Shown in pieces: positions 55,001 through 62,884 of a stretch of DNA of 64,000 nucleotides; positions within the stretch are counted from its first letter, which is position 1, and each line of letters starts with the position of its first letter. The notes under the pieces were generated by a model. The model was given only the letters and a program-made list of their open reading frames with translations, ran no database searches and was not told the DNA's origin. This DNA comes from Streptomyces sp. Ru72 (GTDB lineage: Bacteria > Actinomycetota > Actinomycetes > Streptomycetales > Streptomycetaceae): assembly GCF_002920635.1 (NCBI RefSeq), contig NZ_PQSR01000018.1:1-64000 (forward strand), read 5' to 3'. The translations under genes and the position numbers were made by a program.

Positions 55001-55417
55001 GTGTGCGAGGGTACCTGGGCGTTCGGACATCGATCGAAATCGGCCGGTGCAGGCACCCCGGTACGACCCTGCCGGGGAGGCGGTCCGGGTGCGGCGCTCG
55101 TACGGCCCCGGGAAGCACCCGCGGGCCGCGGCGCCTGGGAGGGACCCTCAACCCTCCCGGCACCGCAGCCCGGAGCATCAACGGCCGCGGGGTGTGCGGT
55201 CCCGGTCGGCCGAAGGTCGAGGAGCCGGAGCAGTCAGGGCAGAGAGCGCCGGTTCCTCGGTCCGCCTTCCTGTGCGGGGAAGACGGGGCTGTGTGGCTTT
55301 ACTTACTTTACCTAGCGTTGGCGGCGCTGGTGGACTAGACCACGCCGACGAGACCAATGGTGCCCGGGTCCTGTGCGTGTGTCCATGCGTTGGAGGATGT
55401 TTGTTGTTGTCTCTTTA
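55001..55417. other. Intergenic region holding a candidate small RNA
   Basis: This 417-bp gap between the kinase and TetR genes has no convincing gene. Its right part (from about 55300) has atypical base use for the window and is predicted to fold; see the ncRNA entry. The left part shows only a possible leaderless promoter for the kinase. Confidence 0.6.
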
Positions 55418-55430
55418 TCAGACATCCACG
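55316..55430 (+). ncRNA. Candidate small RNA (scr5239-like locus)
   Basis: A -10-like TACTTT (55304-55309) sits ahead of a structured, non-coding stretch. It contains GGTGGACTAGACCACGCC and ends in a hairpin pairing GGATGTTTG (55395-55403) with CAGACATCC (55419-55427). The position between the wblE-linked sensor kinase gene and a TetR gene matches the S. coelicolor locus of scr5239, an sRNA acting on dagA and metE, from memory. The orientation and exact ends are inferred, not proven. The 3' part runs into the TetR stop codon region. Confidence 0.5.
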
Positions 55431-56200
55431 CCGTCACGCATCCGTCCCGGCCGTCCCGACGGCCCACTTGGAGCGTAGCCGCCGCCGGTTCGCGAGGGGG
55501 GCCAGACGGCGAGGGCGACCTCGGCGAGCGCCTCCAGCTCCTCCCGGGTGGCCCCGTCGCGCGCCTGCTGGGACATGCCCTGGATGATCGCGCCGACGTA
55601 CCGGGCGAGGGTGCGGGCATCGGTACCGGCGGGCAGCTCACCGGTGGCGACCGCGGCCCGGATACGGCTCTCGAAGGCGTCGATGTTGGCGTTGCGCCGT
55701 GCCCGCAGGGACTCCTCGACCTCCGGTGTCGTGCAGTTGGTGGCGGCGTGGATGACGAGGCAGCCGTGCGGGCGCCCGGGGGCGGTGTAGATCTCGGCGG
55801 CCTCGCGGAGCATTCGCTCGACCGCGGCACGGGCGGTGGGCTCCTCGGCGAGGGCGCGGCCACCGAAGGATCCGTACCGCTCGTCGTAGACCCCGACGAC
55901 CTCCTCGAAGAGGGACCGCTTGTCGCCGAACGCCGCGTACAGGCTCGGCGCACCGATGCCCATGACCCGGGTCAGGTCGGAGACGGAGGTGGCCTCGTAG
56001 CCGTGCTCCCAGAACGCGAGGAGGGCCTTTTCAAGCGCGGTCCCACGGTCGAAGGAACGGGGGCGTCCGCGAGGGCGGGAGGACCCGGGACCACCGCGCG
56101 CCCGCGTCGATTGGCTCGCGGGCCGGCCCTCGGCCGCGGCCCGCGTCGACCCTCCGGCCGACGGCTCGGTCTGTCGGTCGCTGTCCTGACTCTCCACCAT
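55418..56200 (-). CDS. TetR-family transcriptional regulator
   Basis: A 260-residue regulator with a disordered, Arg/Ser-rich N-terminal 45 residues, then the helix-turn-helix ALEKALLAFWEHGYEATSVSDLTRVMGIGAPSLYAAFGDKRSLFEEVV in pattern. The HGYEATS and GIGAPSLYAAFG words match regulators of SDR enzymes. It is divergent from an SDR gene 94 bp away, and TAGCGGGTGCTA (56214-56225) between them is a likely shared operator. TATAAA (56210-56215) is its probable -10 element, about 9 nt before the start. Confidence 0.93.
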   Translation of the reverse strand: MVESQDSDRQTEPSAGGSTRAAAEGRPASQSTRARGGPGSSRPRGRPRSFDRGTALEKALLAFWEHGYEATSVSDLTRVMGIGAPSLYAAFGDKRSLFEEVVGVYDERYGSFGGRALAEEPTARAAVERMLREAAEIYTAPGRPHGCLVIHAATNCTTPEVEESLRARRNANIDAFESRIRAAVATGELPAGTDARTLARYVGAIIQGMSQQARDGATREELEALAEVALAVWPPSRTGGGYAPSGPSGRPGRMRDGVDV

Positions 56201-56213
56201 GGGGTGGATTTTA

Positions 56214-56225
56214 TAGCGGGTGCTA
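56214..56225. promoter_or_regulatory. Palindromic operator candidate between TetR and SDR genes
   Basis: TAGC-GGGT-GCTA is a perfect 4-bp-arm palindrome overlapping the TetR gene's -10 region, with partial symmetry extending into flanking TTT/AAA. A related CCGCTAGG lies near 56271. It is a reasonable TetR operator. Confidence 0.45.
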
Positions 56226-56294
56226 GAGAAATGCGCCCGTCCTGCAGTACGGTCTTTTCTGTATCGACCGCTAGGGAATGCGAGGGGTATCGAC

Positions 56295-57047
56295 ATGGGC
56301 GTGCTCGCGGGGAGGACCGCGCTCGTCACGGGGGCGAGCAGGGGCATCGGCCGGGGAATCGCCGAGCGGCTGGCGCGTGACGGTGCACGGGTGGCCGTGC
56401 ACTACGGCCGGAACGAGGCGGCAGCGAAGGAGACGGTCGCAGCGATCGAGGAAGCCGGAGGTTCCGCGTTCGCGATCGGCGTCGAACTGGGGCTGCCAGG
56501 CGACGCCCAGGCCCTGTGGGAGGCCTTCGACCGCCATGCGGACGGCGTGGACATCCTGGTCAACAACGCGGGCATCGGCGGTGCACGCCCGCTGCCGGAG
56601 ATCGAGGAGGAGGAGTACGACAAGGTCTTCGCGGTGAATGTGAAGGCGCCGTTCTTCATCGTGCGTCGCGGCCTGGATCGGTTGAGGGACGGCGGCCGTG
56701 TCGTCAACATCTCCTCCGGCCTGTCCAGAACCGCGGCGATACCGCAGCAGGTCGCCTACGCGATGACGAAGGGCGCCCTGGACGTCTTCACCCGCGACCT
56801 GTCCAAGGTGCTGGGCCATCGTGGCATCACCGTGAACTCGGTGGCGCCCGGGATCATCGACACCGACAACACCGCCGAGTTGCTGCACGGCACACAGGAC
56901 GGCGCGGCCTGGGCCGCCTCCATATCGGCACTTGGCCGCGTGGGCACCCCGGCCGACGTCGCCGACGTGGTGGCGTTCCTGGCCTCCGACGCCGGCCGGT
57001 GGGTCACGGGCAGCTGGGTGGACGCAACGGGAGGTTCGCTGACCTAG
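56295..57047 (+). CDS. SDR-family oxidoreductase
   Basis: A 250-residue short-chain dehydrogenase. The cofactor loop is TGASRGIG (residues about 12-19), the NNAG motif is in ILVNNAGIGG, the catalytic Ser is in VVNISSGLS, and the Tyr-Lys pair is in YAMTKGAL. It likely uses NADP(H) on a ketone or alcohol and is probably controlled by the divergent TetR. GAGGGG lies 7 nt before the ATG. Confidence 0.95.
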   Translation: MGVLAGRTALVTGASRGIGRGIAERLARDGARVAVHYGRNEAAAKETVAAIEEAGGSAFAIGVELGLPGDAQALWEAFDRHADGVDILVNNAGIGGARPLPEIEEEEYDKVFAVNVKAPFFIVRRGLDRLRDGGRVVNISSGLSRTAAIPQQVAYAMTKGALDVFTRDLSKVLGHRGITVNSVAPGIIDTDNTAELLHGTQDGAAWAASISALGRVGTPADVADVVAFLASDAGRWVTGSWVDATGGSLT

Positions 57048-57083
57048 GGCCTCCTGCGGACTTCCGGCGCACCCGGCCGCTTC

Positions 57084-58154
57084 TCAGTGGGTCTCCGTCA
57101 CCTTGGCCAGAGCGCGCGGGGCGTCCGGGTCCTGGCCGCGGGCGATGGTGACCTCGTACGCGAGGAGCTGGAGCGGAATGATCTCCAGGATCGGCTGGAC
57201 CTCCTCGGCCACGCCCTCGGTCGGCAGGACGAAGCCCGCCGATGCCTGCTCGACCTGGCTCGGCGGTCCGATGACGACGAGGTCGGCTCCGCGGCCGCGC
57301 AGCCGGTCGAGTACGGGTTGGAGCGCGGCGCCGCCCTTGCCGTCCGTCACGACGGCGATGACCGGCGAGACGTTGTCGACCATGGCGAGCGGGCCGTGCA
57401 GGAGATCGGCGCCGGAGTAGGAGAGCGCGGGGATGTAGCTGGTCTCCATCAGCTTCAGGGCGGCTTCCTTGGCGGTGGGGTAGCCATAGCCGCGCGAGGT
57501 GATGACCATGCGCTCGGCGAAGCGGTAGCGGGCGGCGAGAGTGCGGACCTCGTCCTGACGGGCGAGGAGTTGCTCGGCGAGGTCGGGCAGTGCCTTCGCG
57601 GGGGCACCGTCACCGCCGCGCAGTCCTTCGACCAACAGATAGAGGGCGAGAAGGGAGGCGGTGTAGGTCTTGGTCGCGGGGAGAGCCTTCTCCTCACCGG
57701 CCATGACGTCCATGTGGTACTCGGAGACGGCGGCCAGCGGTGAGTCCGGGTTGTTGGTCACGGCGAGCGTGAGGGCACCGGCCTCGCGGGCGGCCCGCGT
57801 CGATGCGACGAGGTCCGGGGAGCCGCCGGACTGACTGACGGTGATGACCAGGACGTCGGTGAGGTCGGGGCGGGCGCCGTAGGCCGTGGTCGTGGACATC
57901 GAGGTGAGACCGCAGGGCAGGCCGAGACGGATCTCCAGGAGGTACTTGGCGTAGAGCGCGGCGTTGTCCGAGGTGCCGCGGGCCGTCAGAAGCACGAACC
58001 GGGGCTTGCGGGCGGCGACCTCGCGGGCCACCTCCCGGATGCGCGGCGCCCCCTCGTTGAGGATGCGGCGCAGAACGGCGGGCTGTTCGGCCATCTCCCG
58101 GGCCATGGCCCGTCCCGGGAGGTCTCGCTGAGGGTCCGGTGTCGTCGGCGTCAT
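57084..58154 (-). CDS. SIS-domain sugar-phosphate isomerase (AgaS/GlmS C-terminal type)
   Basis: A 356-residue protein with two SIS domains: VLLTARGTSDNAALYAKYLLE and ITVSQSGGSPDLVASTRAA in the first, ITSRGYGYPTAKEAALKLME and GPLAMVDNVSPVIAV in the second, ending AKVTE. It resembles the isomerase half of glucosamine-6-phosphate synthase without the glutaminase, so it should isomerise or deaminate amino-sugar phosphates. It sits beside nagB and the das genes, which supports a role in GlcNAc use. AGGAGG precedes ATG 58154. Confidence 0.9.
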   Translation of the reverse strand: MTPTTPDPQRDLPGRAMAREMAEQPAVLRRILNEGAPRIREVAREVAARKPRFVLLTARGTSDNAALYAKYLLEIRLGLPCGLTSMSTTTAYGARPDLTDVLVITVSQSGGSPDLVASTRAAREAGALTLAVTNNPDSPLAAVSEYHMDVMAGEEKALPATKTYTASLLALYLLVEGLRGGDGAPAKALPDLAEQLLARQDEVRTLAARYRFAERMVITSRGYGYPTAKEAALKLMETSYIPALSYSGADLLHGPLAMVDNVSPVIAVVTDGKGGAALQPVLDRLRGRGADLVVIGPPSQVEQASAGFVLPTEGVAEEVQPILEIIPLQLLAYEVTIARGQDPDAPRALAKVTETH

Positions 58155-58436
58155 GGGGGTTCCTCCTGGGTGGTTCAGTGCCTCTCGCCATGGCCTGACG
58201 GCTTCCATTCCACCCCCTCGGACCCGGCGACGCCTCGACGGGGAGGCAGTGGCGGATCCGTGCCGGGCGATGCCGGGCAGAGGGGCGAATCAGTGAGCCT
58301 GCCGGCTCGGATCCGCCAGGCAGGCGACCTTGGCCGGACCCCGCGTTCGGGACGCCGCCGACTCCCTCCGGACCGCCTCCTCCACCTCCCGCCAACGCCC
58401 CTCCCGCAGGCCCTCCGACGGACCCGACTCTGTTAG
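58155..58436. other. Intergenic region between the SIS and nagB genes
   Basis: This gap holds no gene I can support. The nagB-proximal end carries the dre site at 58437. I do not see a matching dre site near the SIS gene start. Confidence 0.55.
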
Positions 58437-58452
58437 ATTGGTCTAAACCACA
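58437..58452. promoter_or_regulatory. dre site (DasR operator) upstream of nagB
   Basis: ATTGGTCTAAACCACA fits the DasR-responsive element (ACTGGTCTAGACCACT-like) with its conserved TGGTCTAnACCA core. It lies 51 bp before the nagB GTG. DasR represses nagB in Streptomyces and is released by GlcN-6-P. Confidence 0.9.
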
Positions 58453-58503
58453 TGGCCCATTTCCCCGGTTCCCAGTCCCTCTCCTCAGATCGGCAGGCCC
58501 AGC

Positions 58504-59289
58504 GTGGAAGTTGTCATCGTTCCGGACGCCCAGGCGGGTGGCGAGCTCATCGCCGAGGCCATGGCGCAGCTGCTCCGACGCAAGCCCGACGCCCTGCTCG
58601 GTGTCGCCACCGGGTCGACACCGTTGCCCGTGTACGAAGCCCTGGCGGCCAGGGCGCGCTCCGGTGCTGTGGACGTTTCGCGGGCGCGCGTCGCCCAGCT
58701 CGACGAGTACGTAGGACTGCCCGCGGACCACCCGGAGTCGTACCGTTCCGTCCTGCGGCGGGAGGTGCTGGAGCCGCTCGGGATAGGCATGGACGCCTTC
58801 CTGGGGCCCGACGGCACTGCGGAGGACGTTCAGGCCGCGTGCGAGGCGTACGACAGGGCGCTCGCCGAGGCCGGTGGCGTGGATCTGCAACTGCTCGGAA
58901 TCGGGACCGACGGGCACATCGGGTTCAACGAGCCGTGCTCCTCGCTCGCCTCCCGCACCCGTATCAAGACGCTCACCGAGCAGACCCGTATCGACAACGC
59001 CCGCTTCTTCGACGGCGACATCGACCAGGTGCCGCACCACGTGATCACCCAGGGCATAGGCACCATCCTCGAGGCCCGGCATCTGGTGCTGCTGGCGACC
59101 GGCGAGGGCAAGGCGGACGCGGTCGCCGCGACCGTCGAGGGACCGGTCGCCGCGGTCTGCCCGGCCTCCGCGCTCCAACTCCACCCGCACGCGACCGTCG
59201 TCGTGGACGAGGCCGCCGCGTCCAAGCTGAAGCTCGCCGACTACTTCCGCCACACCTACGCCAACAAGCCCGACTGGCAGGGCATCTAG
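58504..59289 (+). CDS. nagB: Glucosamine-6-phosphate deaminase
   Basis: A 261-residue NagB that converts glucosamine-6-phosphate to fructose-6-phosphate and ammonia. Family motifs are VATGSTPLPVYEAL, QLDEYVGLP (catalytic Asp), LLGIGTDGHIGFNEP (general base region) and THVITQGIG-like HHVITQGIGTI. It links chitin-derived amino sugars to glycolysis. The dre site upstream places it under DasR. Convergent with the GH3 gene, with a strong shared terminator between. Confidence 0.98.
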   Translation: MEVVIVPDAQAGGELIAEAMAQLLRRKPDALLGVATGSTPLPVYEALAARARSGAVDVSRARVAQLDEYVGLPADHPESYRSVLRREVLEPLGIGMDAFLGPDGTAEDVQAACEAYDRALAEAGGVDLQLLGIGTDGHIGFNEPCSSLASRTRIKTLTEQTRIDNARFFDGDIDQVPHHVITQGIGTILEARHLVLLATGEGKADAVAATVEGPVAAVCPASALQLHPHATVVVDEAAASKLKLADYFRHTYANKPDWQGI

Positions 59290-59317
59290 CACCCTCGCAG
59301 GAAGAGGCCTCACAAGG

Positions 59318-59356
59318 AGGACGCCGGGTCCGGACGGCACCCGGACCCGGCGTCCT
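59318..59356. terminator. Bidirectional terminator between nagB and the GH3 gene
   Basis: A perfect 16-bp stem (59318-59333 with 59341-59356) with a 7-nt loop lies 28 bp after nagB and 12 bp after the convergent GH3 gene, so it can stop transcription from both sides. Confidence 0.9.
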
Positions 59357-59368
59357 GCCCACCGCGGC

Positions 59369-60862
59369 TCAACGGCCCGCGAGGACCTCCGCCGCCGCGC
59401 GACCGCACACCTGTGCCGCGCCGTGGGTGGCGATGTGCAGGGCGCCGCGAGGAACGGCCTGGGGGACGCCCATCTCGACCACGATCGTGTCGGGACGCTG
59501 CTCGAGGAGCGTGTCGAGGGCGGAGGCCATCCATGGGTGGCGGTGCTCGTCGCGGACCACCGCCACGATCCGCCGGGGCCCGGCGGCCGCCAGTGCCGCA
59601 CGGCCCGCCGCCTCCCCGGCGAAGCTGCCGGTCTCCGTGCCGGGAAGCAGGCGGAGCAGTTCGGCGGTCACGCCCCACGGGGTCTCGTCGCCCACCGCGA
59701 TGTTGGCGACGGGGGCGAGGGCGGCGACGTAGGGCGGTTCGGTGAGCGGGGTGAGGCCCGCTTCGCCGGTGATGTTCAGCGCGCGGCGGGCCGCGAGCAG
59801 GCCGATGTCGGCGACGGGCGGCCGGTGTGGGCCGACGCCGTCCGCTGCTGCCGACGCCGTCCACCGTGCCAGCGCCCGTACGCGCTCCGCGGCCTCGGCG
59901 AGCCGTTCCTCGGCCAGCTCTCCGGAGCGGACCGCCGCCACCAGGGCGTCCCGCAGCCGTCGTACCGTCTCGTCGTCCGCGAGACCGCCGCCCACGCAGA
60001 TGGCGTCCGCGCCGGCCGCGACGGCGAGGACGCTGCCACGCTCGATGCCGTACGTGTCGGCGATCGCCCGCATCTCCATGCCGTCGGTGACGATCAGGCC
60101 GTCGTAGGCGAGCTCGTCGCGCAGCAGGTCGGTCAGGATGCGCCGGGACAACGTTGCCGGGCGGTCCGGGTCCAGGGCCGGGACCAGGATGTGCGCGCTC
60201 ATCACGGCGCGCGTGCCGGCGGTGATCGCCGCGCGGAACGGGGCGACGTCGCGGTGCGTGAGCACCACTGGTTCCGCGTCGATGCGCGGCAGGGCGAGGT
60301 GGGAGTCGACCTCGGTGTCCCCGTGCCCCGGGAAGTGCTTGGTGCAGGCGGCGACGCCGGCGGACTGCAGGCCGGTGACGTAGGCGGCGGTGTGGCGGGC
60401 CACCAGCTGAGGGTCGGCGCCGAAGGACCGGACGCCGATCACCGGGTTGGCGGGGTTGGAGTTCACGTCGGCCGAGGGCGCCCAGTTGAAGTTGACCCCG
60501 CACTCGGCGAGCCGACGGCCGAGTGCGTAGGCCACCTCGCGGGTCAGGTCGACGTCGTCGACCGCGCCCAGCGCGTGGTTGCCCGGGAAGGAGGAGCCGG
60601 TGCGCGCCTCCAGGCGGGTGACGTCTCCGCCCTCCTCGTCGATGGCGACGAGCACGTCGTCGCGTTCGGCGCGCAACTGGGCGGTCAAGGCGGCGAGTTG
60701 TTCGGGCGAGGTGATGTTGCGGCCGAACAGGCCCACGGACGCCAGGCCCTCGCCGAGGCGCCGCAGCAGCCAGTCGGGGGCGGTGGTGCCGATGAAGCCG
60801 GGTTGGAGGACCGTCAGCGCGTCGCGCGTCAGAGTGTCCGTGCCGCTGGCGAATGTCGTCAT
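59369..60862 (-). CDS. GH3-family beta-N-acetylglucosaminidase (NagZ-like)
   Basis: A 497-residue cytoplasmic glycoside hydrolase. The GH3 motif KHFPGHGDTEVDSH carries the His/Asp acid-base residues of NagZ-type enzymes, and the nucleophile Asp is in LIVTDGMEMRAI. A C-terminal domain of about 150 residues follows. It lacks a signal peptide. Located directly downstream of dasC (9 bp), it most likely splits imported chitobiose into GlcNAc. It could also recycle cell-wall fragments. Confidence 0.93.
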   Translation of the reverse strand: MTTFASGTDTLTRDALTVLQPGFIGTTAPDWLLRRLGEGLASVGLFGRNITSPEQLAALTAQLRAERDDVLVAIDEEGGDVTRLEARTGSSFPGNHALGAVDDVDLTREVAYALGRRLAECGVNFNWAPSADVNSNPANPVIGVRSFGADPQLVARHTAAYVTGLQSAGVAACTKHFPGHGDTEVDSHLALPRIDAEPVVLTHRDVAPFRAAITAGTRAVMSAHILVPALDPDRPATLSRRILTDLLRDELAYDGLIVTDGMEMRAIADTYGIERGSVLAVAAGADAICVGGGLADDETVRRLRDALVAAVRSGELAEERLAEAAERVRALARWTASAAADGVGPHRPPVADIGLLAARRALNITGEAGLTPLTEPPYVAALAPVANIAVGDETPWGVTAELLRLLPGTETGSFAGEAAGRAALAAAGPRRIVAVVRDEHRHPWMASALDTLLEQRPDTIVVEMGVPQAVPRGALHIATHGAAQVCGRAAAEVLAGR

Positions 60863-60871
60863 CAGGGGGCG

Positions 60872-61750
60872 TTATCCCTTCACGGCGCCCGCGGTGAGGC
60901 CCGCGGCCATCTTGCGCTGGACGAGGAGGAAGAGCACGACCATCGGCACCGCCATCATCGTGGCGCCGGCCATCATGGGGGCGTACTCGGTGCCGTGCTT
61001 GGTGGTGAAGTTGCCGAGCCAGACGGTCGCGGTCTGGTGCTGCTGGCTCATCAGCATCAGGGCGTACAGGTACTCGTTCCATGCCTGGATGAAGCCGTAG
61101 ACCGAGGTGGCGACCAGGCCGGGGGCCAGCAGCGGGAAGACGACCCGCAGGAAGGCGCCTGTGCGCGAGCACCCGTCCACCATGGCCGCCTCCTCCAGTT
61201 CGCGCGGGATGTTGACGATGAAGCCGCGCAGCGTCCACACCGTGAACGGGAGGATGAAGGTCAGGTAGGTGATGATCAGACCGGACAGCTTGTCGTACTG
61301 ATCGAGGTCGTTGAGCAGGAGGAACACCGGGATGATCATGGCGATGAGCGGGACCATCTGGACCGCCAGGATGCCCACGATCACGATCTTCCGGCCGCGG
61401 AAGGCGAACCGGGAGATGGCCAGCGCCGCCAGCATGCCGACGACTATGCCGATCGCGACCACCGACAGCGACACGACGAGGCTGCGGCCGACCGGTCCCC
61501 AGAAGTCCGCGATGGCCAGCGCCCGGCGGAAGTTGTCCAGTGTGAAACCGGTGGGCAGCAGGCTCGGGTCCGGGTCGATGGCGTCCTTCGCCGGCTTGAA
61601 CGCCGTGTCTATCATCCAGTAGACGGGGAAGCCCACGGTGAGGAAGACCAGCAGGCCGAGGAGGTTCCAGCCGAGCCGGGACCTGGTCCGGCGGCGGGCC
61701 GCGGAGCGCCCGGCGAGCGTCGTCGCACTCATGCCGCTCATGCCGCTCAT
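60872..61750 (-). CDS. dasC: Chitobiose ABC transporter permease DasC
   Basis: A 292-residue MalG-type permease with six membrane segments and the coupling loop ELEEAAMVDGCSRTGAFLRVVFPLLAPG in pattern. It pairs with DasB to import N,N'-diacetylchitobiose; the ATPase MsiK is encoded elsewhere. ATG 61750 overlaps the dasB stop (ATGA). A 9-bp tandem repeat gives MSGMSGMS at the start, offering three in-frame ATGs. Confidence 0.95.
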   Translation of the reverse strand: MSGMSGMSATTLAGRSAARRRTRSRLGWNLLGLLVFLTVGFPVYWMIDTAFKPAKDAIDPDPSLLPTGFTLDNFRRALAIADFWGPVGRSLVVSLSVVAIGIVVGMLAALAISRFAFRGRKIVIVGILAVQMVPLIAMIIPVFLLLNDLDQYDKLSGLIITYLTFILPFTVWTLRGFIVNIPRELEEAAMVDGCSRTGAFLRVVFPLLAPGLVATSVYGFIQAWNEYLYALMLMSQQHQTATVWLGNFTTKHGTEYAPMMAGATMMAVPMVVLFLLVQRKMAAGLTAGAVKG

Positions 61751-62739
61751 TCGACTTCTCCGATCTTCAGCATCTGGCGCATGTAGACGGCGACGACGCC
61801 GAGCAGCAACAGCACGGTGATCAGCGCGATCGCGGAGCCCTGGCCGTAGTCGTCGACCACGAACGCCCGGTCGTACGAGTACGTGGTGAGCAACTGGAAC
61901 TCGGCCTCGGGGTGGCCGCCGCGCATCACGAAGACCTGCGGGAAGACGCCCATGTCCCAGATCACGGAGAGGGTCGAGAGCATCACGATGATCGGCTTCA
62001 GGATCGGGAGGGTGACGTGGCGGAACACCCCCCAGGAGCCCGCGCCGTCGAGCCGGGCCGCCTCCTGAAGCTCGACGGGCACCTGGGTGAGGCCCGCGCC
62101 GAGCGTGATCACGACGAACGGCACAGCGCCCCAGACCACGAGCAGCATGATCACGGCCAGGCCCTGCGGTCCGCTCGCGAACCAGTTGTGGCCGATCAGA
62201 TGCACGCCGGGCAGCTTGCTCAGCAGGGCGTTGAGGATGCCGTAGTCCGAGTCGAAGAGCCATTTGAAGACGGTGGTGGCCACGATGACCGGCATGCCCC
62301 AACTGGCCACCAGCACGATGTTGATCAGCGTCTTCATCCAGCCGGAGACCCGCTGGAGCAGCAGCGCGATCAGCATGCCGAGGACCATGGTGAAGATCAC
62401 CGATCCGGCCGCGAAGACGATCGTGCGCACGACGACCGCCCAGAACTCGCCGTCCTGAAGCACGTTGGTGAAGTTGGCGAGCCCGGCCGACTGGGCCGGC
62501 TGGAACCCCCACAGCTGGGACTGGCCGAACTTCTGGAAGGACAGGGTCACCAGGCGGACCAGCGGATAGCCCATCACCAGGGCGAGGACCAGCAGACAGG
62601 GGGCGAGCAGCGCCCAGGGGACGGCGGTCCCGCCCGGCGCCCGCCCTCTGTGTGGCCTCACGGCGACGGCGCCCGGTGGTGGAGGCGCCGGCCGCGGCGG
62701 CGGCACCTTGGCAGGGGTGGTCGTGTCTGCGGCACTCAT
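61747..62739 (-). CDS. dasB: Chitobiose ABC transporter permease DasB
   Basis: A 330-residue MalF-type permease. A Pro-rich cytoplasmic N-terminus of about 38 residues precedes six membrane segments; the EAA loop is ELQEAARLDGAGSWGVFRHVTLPI in pattern. GAGGAG sits 6 nt before the ATG. It lies about 145 bp downstream of dasA, with a stable hairpin between, and is coupled to dasC. Confidence 0.95.
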   Translation of the reverse strand: MSAADTTTPAKVPPPRPAPPPPGAVAVRPHRGRAPGGTAVPWALLAPCLLVLALVMGYPLVRLVTLSFQKFGQSQLWGFQPAQSAGLANFTNVLQDGEFWAVVVRTIVFAAGSVIFTMVLGMLIALLLQRVSGWMKTLINIVLVASWGMPVIVATTVFKWLFDSDYGILNALLSKLPGVHLIGHNWFASGPQGLAVIMLLVVWGAVPFVVITLGAGLTQVPVELQEAARLDGAGSWGVFRHVTLPILKPIIVMLSTLSVIWDMGVFPQVFVMRGGHPEAEFQLLTTYSYDRAFVVDDYGQGSAIALITVLLLLGVVAVYMRQMLKIGEVE

Positions 62740-62832
62740 CGCGCGCTCCTCAGCGGTCCTTCAGGTCGTACGAAGGCGAAACCCGCACGGTCGCAGGAGG
62801 ACGGCAGCCCCGCCCCCACGGTCGTACGAGAC

Positions 62833-62877
62833 GCAGGGCCCCTCCCCGAACACCCCCCGGGGTCCACGGGGCCCTGC
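62833..62877 (-). terminator. Attenuating hairpin between dasA and dasB
   Basis: GCAGGGCCCC (62833-62842) pairs perfectly with GGGGCCCTGC (62868-62877). It lies just after the dasA stop and may trim most transcripts, leaving binding protein mRNA in excess over permease mRNA. Confidence 0.6.
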
Positions 62878-62884
62878 CGTCGGC

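Noticed and set aside
55312..55425. Small minus-strand frame reading MSDKETTTNILQRMD
   Set aside because: Codon use is unlike Streptomyces genes, there is no ribosome site, and the segment is better explained as structured RNA overlapping the TetR 3' end.
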